From Campylobacterales bacterium (GTDB lineage: Bacteria > Campylobacterota_A > Desulfurellia > JAADFJ01), in contig JALWSW010000221.1 of assembly GCA_027080125.1 (NCBI GenBank), positions 1 through 10,628 of the forward strand: DNA of 10,628 nt, written 5' to 3'. The notes under the pieces are model-generated. The model worked only from the letters and a program-made list of their open reading frames with translations. It was not told the DNA's origin and did not search any database. The translations under genes and the position numbers were made by a program. Positions 6,608 through 10,628 of this stretch are shown piece after piece (within the stretch, counting starts at the first letter, position 1; each line of letters starts with the position of its first letter).

Positions 6608-7884
6608 TACAAATTACAACAGATAATAAACCCCGCTATTCAGGAGTTAATATTGATTATGAGGCAAGGGCAATTGCCGGTGAGATTATTGAAAAGATAA
6701 AGACAAAAAAAGATGAAGCGCTTTTTGAATATATAAAACGACTTGACCGATATGATCTTTCAGAGGGACTGGAGATTACCGATTTTGAAGGCGGAGATGC
6801 TATAGGCAACCGGTTGAAAGATGCCCTTGTGTATGCAGCAAACAGGATAACAAAGTTCTCAGAGATGCAACTTCAGAAAAGCTGGTTTGATATTGACGAA
6901 AGAGGAGTTGTTCTTGGTGAAAAGATAGCTGCTGTGGAAAGGGTCGGCATCTATGTTCCGGGAGGAAAGGCGGTTTATACTTCAACGTTGCTTATGAATG
7001 CCCTGCCTGCTAGCGTAGCGGGGGTCAAATCGATTGTTGTAGCCACTCCCACAATAGAGGGTTATATAGATCCATCGTTGCTTTTTGCCGCTAAGATTGC
7101 CGGGGTAAGCAAAATTTATCGTATGGGAGGAGCTCATGCGATTGCAGCGATGGCTTATGGCACCGAATCGGTTGAGCCGGTCGATGTTATAACCGGACCG
7201 GGTAACAGATTTGTAGCTGAAGCAAAACGGCTGATAGCAGGAGTTGTAAAAATCGACTCAGTTGCCGGACCTTCGGAGGTGCTAATCTATATTGACGATG
7301 AAAAATATATCGACTATGCCGCTATTGATGTTATAGCCCAGGCAGAGCACGATGCTATGGCGGTTGCATCGATTGTGACAATTGACAGAAAACTTGCGGA
7401 AAAGCTAAAACAAAAGATTACCGAAAAGGCTGGTACGGTTAAAAGAGCCGAAATAGTAAAAAAAGCTTTGGAGAAAAGCAAAATCTATCTTTGTAAAGAT
7501 GTTTCCGCTGCAATTAAGTTAATAGACAACGTTGCGCCTGAGCATCTTGAACTGATTTCGGAAACTGCCTGGCAACTGGCATACAGGGTGAGAAATGCAG
7601 GGGCTATATTTGTTGGAAAATATTCCCCTGCCGCAATCGGTGATTATGTAGCCGGACCTAATCATACCTTGCCGACAGGAGCCTCAAGCAGATTCAGCTC
7701 GCCTCTATCTACCGAGATTTTTCTGAAGCGAAGCAGCATAATCTCATATAACAGAGACGGGTTTTCGGAGGATGCCCCGTTTGCGATAGAGATTGCAAAG
7801 CAGGAAGGTCTTTTCAACCATGCGGACAGTATTAAAGAGAGGCTTGAAAATAGAGTTTCGAATGCAAATAAGGAGCTGACATGA
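6604..7884 (+). CDS. hisD: Histidinol dehydrogenase HisD
   Basis: HisD oxidises L-histidinol to L-histidine in two NAD-dependent steps, the last part of histidine synthesis. The 426-residue length is typical. Family blocks seen: ERVGIYVPGGKAVYTST (112-128), GVSKIYRMGGAHAIAA (167-182), ITGPGNRFVAEAKR (196-209), DSVAGPSEVLI (218-228), AQAEHD (245-250), APEHLE (311-316), IGDYVAGPNHTLPT (345-358) and EGLFNHADS (401-409). Expected zinc ligands Gln246, His249, Asp347 and His406 are all present, as is the general acid/base pair Glu313-His314, so the enzyme should be active. GGGAG (6594-6598) is five bases before the ATG, which overlaps the coaBC stop in an ATGA junction. No other histidine gene is nearby, so hisD is separated from the rest of the pathway. 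HisD-like proteins can serve other alcohol substrates, but the full zinc site and context-free similarity favour true HisD. Confidence 0.94.
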   Translation: MIQITTDNKPRYSGVNIDYEARAIAGEIIEKIKTKKDEALFEYIKRLDRYDLSEGLEITDFEGGDAIGNRLKDALVYAANRITKFSEMQLQKSWFDIDERGVVLGEKIAAVERVGIYVPGGKAVYTSTLLMNALPASVAGVKSIVVATPTIEGYIDPSLLFAAKIAGVSKIYRMGGAHAIAAMAYGTESVEPVDVITGPGNRFVAEAKRLIAGVVKIDSVAGPSEVLIYIDDEKYIDYAAIDVIAQAEHDAMAVASIVTIDRKLAEKLKQKITEKAGTVKRAEIVKKALEKSKIYLCKDVSAAIKLIDNVAPEHLELISETAWQLAYRVRNAGAIFVGKYSPAAIGDYVAGPNHTLPTGASSRFSSPLSTEIFLKRSSIISYNRDGFSEDAPFAIEIAKQEGLFNHADSIKERLENRVSNANKELT

Positions 7885-8639
7885 TTTTGAAAGATAAGGT
7901 GGCTTTGGTTACCGGCTCCTCCAGAGAGGTGGGACGGGATATAGCAATTGAACTTGCCAAAAACGGAGCGGATCTCATAATTACACACAGAAGAGAGGAA
8001 ACAAAAGAGGCTGCCCAAAAGGTTGTAGAATCGATTGAAAAACTCGGAAGAAAGGCGATTGTTGTACAAACCGATATCTCTAAGCCCGATGATATTGAGC
8101 GGCTTTTTAAAAAGATAAAATCGACCTTTGGCAGACTGGATATAGTGGTCAACAACGCTGCATATAACAAATTTAAGCCGGTAACAGAGTTGACCGATAA
8201 GGAATGGTCAAGACTTATATCGATTGACATCACCGGCGCCATAAACGTTACAAACAGCGCAATAAAACTGATGCATAACGGAGGCTCCATAATTTTGATT
8301 TCCTCACTGGGCAGTGAAAATTATATACCCGGATATCCTTTGGGTCCGTGCAAGGCATTTTTGGAACAATACAGCAGATATGTTGCCGTTGAGTTAGCGG
8401 AAAAAAATATAAAGGTAAATATAGTTCATGCAGGTCCGTTGGAAGATACCTTATCGCTTAAGATGTATGAGGCGCAATTTCCCGATGTGGTAGCAGATTG
8501 GCGAAAACGAACCCCTGGCGGAAAACTTTGCAGCTCAAAAGAAGTTGCCGAAGCGGTTATCTTTTTGGCGGGCGATCTATCCAAAGGATTTACCGGAACC
8601 ACGCTTAAGGTAAATAGAGGATTTGACATTGTTGCATAA
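7881..8639 (+). CDS. Short-chain dehydrogenase/reductase, FabL-like (possible enoyl-ACP reductase)
   Basis: A 252-residue single-domain SDR. The N terminus has the Rossmann nucleotide-binding region VALVTGSSREVGRDIA (7-22), an acidic TDISKPDD (64-71), RLDIVVNNAA (85-94) and ISS (140-142). The overall pattern resembles Bacillus FabL, an NADPH-dependent enoyl-ACP reductase, more than FabG: NNAAYNKFKPVTEL at 91-104, KAFLEQYSRYVAVEL at 158-172, and TPGGKLCSSKEVAEAV at 211-226. It may therefore complete each cycle of fatty acid elongation, though other acyl or sterol-like substrates are possible. Two departures are notable. The glycine motif TGxxxGxG reads TGSSREVG, with Glu for the central Gly. 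Lys158 is preceded by Tyr152 (six residues back) and Tyr148 (ten back), matching neither YxxxK nor the Tyr-x6-Lys of FabI/FabL. Catalysis is thus uncertain. AGGAG (7871-7875) is five bases before ATG 7881; it overlaps hisD by four bases. Confidence 0.85.
   Translation: MILKDKVALVTGSSREVGRDIAIELAKNGADLIITHRREETKEAAQKVVESIEKLGRKAIVVQTDISKPDDIERLFKKIKSTFGRLDIVVNNAAYNKFKPVTELTDKEWSRLISIDITGAINVTNSAIKLMHNGGSIILISSLGSENYIPGYPLGPCKAFLEQYSRYVAVELAEKNIKVNIVHAGPLEDTLSLKMYEAQFPDVVADWRKRTPGGKLCSSKEVAEAVIFLAGDLSKGFTGTTLKVNRGFDIVA
8616..8620 (+). promoter_or_regulatory. Ribosome binding site (AGAGG) choosing a TTG start
   Basis: AGAGG sits inside the 3' end of the SDR gene. It is two bases from TTG 8623, eight from TTG 8629 and eleven from TTG 8632. 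The spacing favours 8629 as the start of the methyltransferase-HemD fusion. No ATG or GTG start is available before the conserved GTGPG motif. Confidence 0.45.
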
Positions 8640-10080
8640 AAAAAAGCTCTTTTTTGTCGGAACCGGTCCGGGAGCTATCGGTCTTGTGACAAAAAGGGCG
8701 CTTTCGGTGTTGAAAAAAGCCGATCTGGTGATTTTCGGTAGGTTTATCAATCCTAATATTCTTTTTTATGCAAACAGCAATGCCGAATTTATTGATAATA
8801 TAAGTGATGAGGAGATATTATACAAACTTGCCAACGATAGTTATAAAATTGCGGTCTGGCTTACTATCGGAGATCCCTGTTTTTTTTCCAAACATAACAG
8901 AAGAATTGAACAGTTTTCCAAACTTTCCAATCTGGATATTGAGATTGTTCCGGGAATCAGCTCTGCAATAGCGGTTCCTGAATATAGCGGTATCCTCATA
9001 TCCAAACCTGATTTTACCGATACGGTAACGATTTCAGTAGGCAGAAAAGTGGTATCGGGAAAAACTGCCTGTCCAAAAAAATCCGATTCTCCGACGGCTC
9101 TGTTTTTTCTTGCGCTTGATGTTTTGAAGGAATTGACCCAAAAACTTCTCAGGGCGGGTTGGCTGCCTGATGAGCCGGTTGCTATAATTGAAAACGGCAC
9201 AACCGAAAACAGAACTATTGCCGGGAAATTAGCAGAGATTGCCGATTTAGCCAAGCAAAACGGAGTATCCGAACCGGCTCTTTTTGTATGCGGCAAAGAG
9301 TCAGATAGGAAAAATCGGTTCGACTGGTTTGAAAAAAAGCCGCTTTTTTCGAAAAGAATTGTTGTTACCCGACCTATGCCCAACGGACTTGATACGATCG
9401 ATATACTTGAGGAGCTTGGCGCAGATGTTATCTATCTGCCTGTTGTAAAACTTACCAGGCTTTCTTTTGATGTTGACCCGTCCGGTTATGATTTGATTAT
9501 CTTTACAAGCGCAAAGAGCGTGAGCTATTTTTTTGAGCATGTAAAACCGGATTCCTGTAACGGGCTTATTGCATCTGTAGGACAAAAAACCGCAGATGCG
9601 CTTGCAAAATATCATATCAAAGCCGATATAGTGCCTGATGAATTCAGCTCAAAGGCGCTGACCGAAAAACTGATTGCCACCGGCGTTAAAGGCAAAACGA
9701 TATTAATACCTGGCTCTGAAATGATGAATCCTGAGATGTCGCTTCGATTGAAGGAAGCAGGCGCCGATGTTCGCCTTCTCTATCTTTATAAACCTGAGAA
9801 AAATCGAATAAAATGGGAGAAGCTGATAAGAAAGAAGATTGATAGATGGAAAAATATAGATTATCTGATGCTTACAAGCGGTTTTACTGCAAAAATGGCT
9901 GCGGAATTTTTCGATGGCCATCTGCTGATAAAAAAAAGTTTGAAAACGGTTGCAATAAGTAAAAATGTAGGCAGAATTGCAGAGAATCTCGGATTCAAAA
10001 ATATAATTGTTTCAAAAGAGGCTACAGAGGAGAGCATGATTAAAAAAATTTTGGATGAGGGAGATGAGTTTGAAGATTGA
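8629..10080 (+). CDS. Fused uroporphyrinogen-III C-methyltransferase-like and uroporphyrinogen-III synthase (CobA-HemD type)
   Basis: From TTG 8629 the product is 483 residues with two domains. Residues about 5-225 are a tetrapyrrole methylase of SUMT/CobA type: GTGPG (11-15), ALSVLKKADLVI (24-35), IGDP (80-83), VPGISSAIAVPEYSGI (107-122), ENGTTENRTI (188-197) and PALFVCGK (216-223). Residues about 241-483 are HemD: KRIVVTRP (242-249), a Leu-Gly-Ala-Asp segment ELGADVIYLPVVKL, DLIIFTSAKSV, SVGQKTADAL, ILIPGSE, and a C-terminal YLMLTSGFTAK. HemD closes hydroxymethylbilane to uroporphyrinogen III; the methylase would divert it to precorrin-2 for siroheme or cobalamin. Methylase signatures are altered: GTGPGA lacks the Asp of GAGPGD, the family D-R-L stretch reads FGRFI, and GGDPFxFGRGGEE reads IGDPCFFSKHNRR. 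So HemD activity is likely and methylase activity uncertain. The start must be non-ATG; TTG 8623 and 8632 are alternatives. It overlaps the SDR by 11 bases. Confidence 0.88.
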   Translation: MLHKKKLFFVGTGPGAIGLVTKRALSVLKKADLVIFGRFINPNILFYANSNAEFIDNISDEEILYKLANDSYKIAVWLTIGDPCFFSKHNRRIEQFSKLSNLDIEIVPGISSAIAVPEYSGILISKPDFTDTVTISVGRKVVSGKTACPKKSDSPTALFFLALDVLKELTQKLLRAGWLPDEPVAIIENGTTENRTIAGKLAEIADLAKQNGVSEPALFVCGKESDRKNRFDWFEKKPLFSKRIVVTRPMPNGLDTIDILEELGADVIYLPVVKLTRLSFDVDPSGYDLIIFTSAKSVSYFFEHVKPDSCNGLIASVGQKTADALAKYHIKADIVPDEFSSKALTEKLIATGVKGKTILIPGSEMMNPEMSLRLKEAGADVRLLYLYKPEKNRIKWEKLIRKKIDRWKNIDYLMLTSGFTAKMAAEFFDGHLLIKKSLKTVAISKNVGRIAENLGFKNIIVSKEATEESMIKKILDEGDEFED

Positions 10081-10628
10081 TAGGCTTAAAGAAATTGCAA
10101 GAGAGCTGAGAAAAGATGTGATAGAGATGATATATGCTGCCGGTTCGGGTCACCCTGGCGGGTCGCTCTCTGCCGCTGATATAATTACGGCGCTTTTTTT
10201 CGATGTTATGAATTATGATGCAAAAAATCCAAAGGTTGAAGAACGCGACCGATTTATCCTTTCGAAAGGGCATGCAGCACCGATTCTATATGCGGCTCTT
10301 GCCAAAGCGGGCTATTTTGATCGATCGCTTCTTATGAGCTTGAGAAAGCTGGGAAGTCCTCTTCAGGGACATCCCGACAGCAAAAAGCTTGCAGGAATTG
10401 AAGCGGCAACCGGTTCGCTCGGACATGGCATAGGCAATGCGGTTGGAATGGCTCTGGCTTTAAAACTTAACAGGATAGACGCAAGAATATTTTGTCTTCT
10501 CGGAGACGGCGAGGCTGAAGAAGGGAGCGTTTGGGAATCTATGATGGCTGCATCGCATTTTGCTCTTGATAATCTTATTGTAATTATTGATAACAACGGG
10601 CTTCAGATTGACGGTCCTGTCAAAGAGG
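10064..10628 (+). CDS. Transketolase, N-terminal (thiamine diphosphate) part, split type, cut by window end
   Basis: The first 188 codons are visible. Transketolase moves two-carbon units between sugar phosphates in the non-oxidative pentose phosphate pathway. Seen: an N-terminal helix RLKEIARELRKDVIEMIY (7-24), SGHPGGSLSAADI (28-40), RDRFILSKGHAAPILYAAL (61-79), QGHPD (101-105), ATGSLGHGIGNAVGMALA (115-132), the thiamine diphosphate/metal motif GDGEAEEGSVWE (147-158) and NLIVIIDNNGLQIDG (170-184). SGHPGGSLS and the short N terminus are typical of the split form made of two subunits, so a separate C-terminal gene should follow just outside the window; a full-length enzyme is not excluded. ATG 10064 overlaps the hemD gene by 17 bases. 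The preceding purine run at 10057-10063 lies very close to it, and TTG 10070 would be better spaced, so the start could be either. Confidence 0.92.
   Translation, partial: MSLKIDRLKEIARELRKDVIEMIYAAGSGHPGGSLSAADIITALFFDVMNYDAKNPKVEERDRFILSKGHAAPILYAALAKAGYFDRSLLMSLRKLGSPLQGHPDSKKLAGIEAATGSLGHGIGNAVGMALALKLNRIDARIFCLLGDGEAEEGSVWESMMAASHFALDNLIVIIDNNGLQIDGPVKE

Noticed and set aside
8638..8656. A-run then T-run after the SDR stop, resembling a terminator
   Set aside because: The A8 and T7 runs flank only four bases (GCTC), too few for a stable loop, and the stretch codes for the Lys-Lys-Leu-Phe start of the next protein.
9331..9350. Inverted repeat GAAAAAAA/TTTTTTC at the methylase-HemD domain boundary, looking like a terminator
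   Set aside because: The stem is almost all A-T with a six-base loop and lies inside an open coding sequence in the interdomain linker; there is no GC-rich stem, so intrinsic termination is unlikely.
1..10628. Mobile elements, CRISPR arrays, tRNA or rRNA genes, direct repeats
   Set aside because: No transposase, repeat-spacer pattern, tRNA-like cloverleaf or terminal inverted repeats were recognised; nearly every base is assigned to a conserved protein gene.

Overview
The window is a densely packed stretch of chromosomal housekeeping genes. It comes from a Gram-negative bacterium: adjacent genes make the activated heptose and Kdo sugars of the lipopolysaccharide (LPS) inner core. Base composition is moderately AT-rich and even throughout. 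I see no mobile element, phage gene, CRISPR array, tRNA or rRNA. The lineage cannot be fixed from the sequence alone. A deeply branching diderm such as Omnitrophota, Elusimicrobiota or Nitrospirota would fit the mix of genes and the split-type transketolase, but this is a guess.

Layout. At the left edge, on the minus strand, is the N-terminal 199 codons of dprA (DNA processing protein), cut by the window start. A 26-base divergent intergenic region (599-624) separates it from a plus-strand run of nine genes that fills the rest of the window: glnD (PII uridylyltransferase/uridylyl-removing enzyme), a PilZ-domain protein, hldA-type heptose-7-phosphate kinase, kdsB (CMP-Kdo synthetase), coaBC (two steps of coenzyme A synthesis), hisD (histidinol dehydrogenase), a FabL-like short-chain dehydrogenase, a fused tetrapyrrole methyltransferase-uroporphyrinogen III synthase (cobA-hemD type), and the start of a split-type transketolase N-terminal subunit, cut by the window end.

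Neighbouring plus-strand genes are separated by one base or overlap by 4 to 17 bases. From about 612 onward the block therefore looks like one long, translationally coupled operon. It mixes nitrogen sensing, a likely c-di-GMP receptor, LPS core sugars, CoA, histidine, a fatty-acid-type reductase, heme/siroheme and the pentose phosphate pathway. Only hldA-kdsB form an obvious pathway pair. Most internal genes have a recognisable Shine-Dalgarno (SD) sequence. The two genes flanking the divergent region do not, and the only good -10 boxes lie so close to their start codons that short-leader or leaderless transcripts are likely.

There is no gene-free stretch over 300 bases. I did not find a clearly new biological system. 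The points worth checking are the unusual active-site residues in the SDR, the methyltransferase domain, CoaBC and KdsB, the PilZ protein's place next to LPS genes, and the compact divergent promoter.
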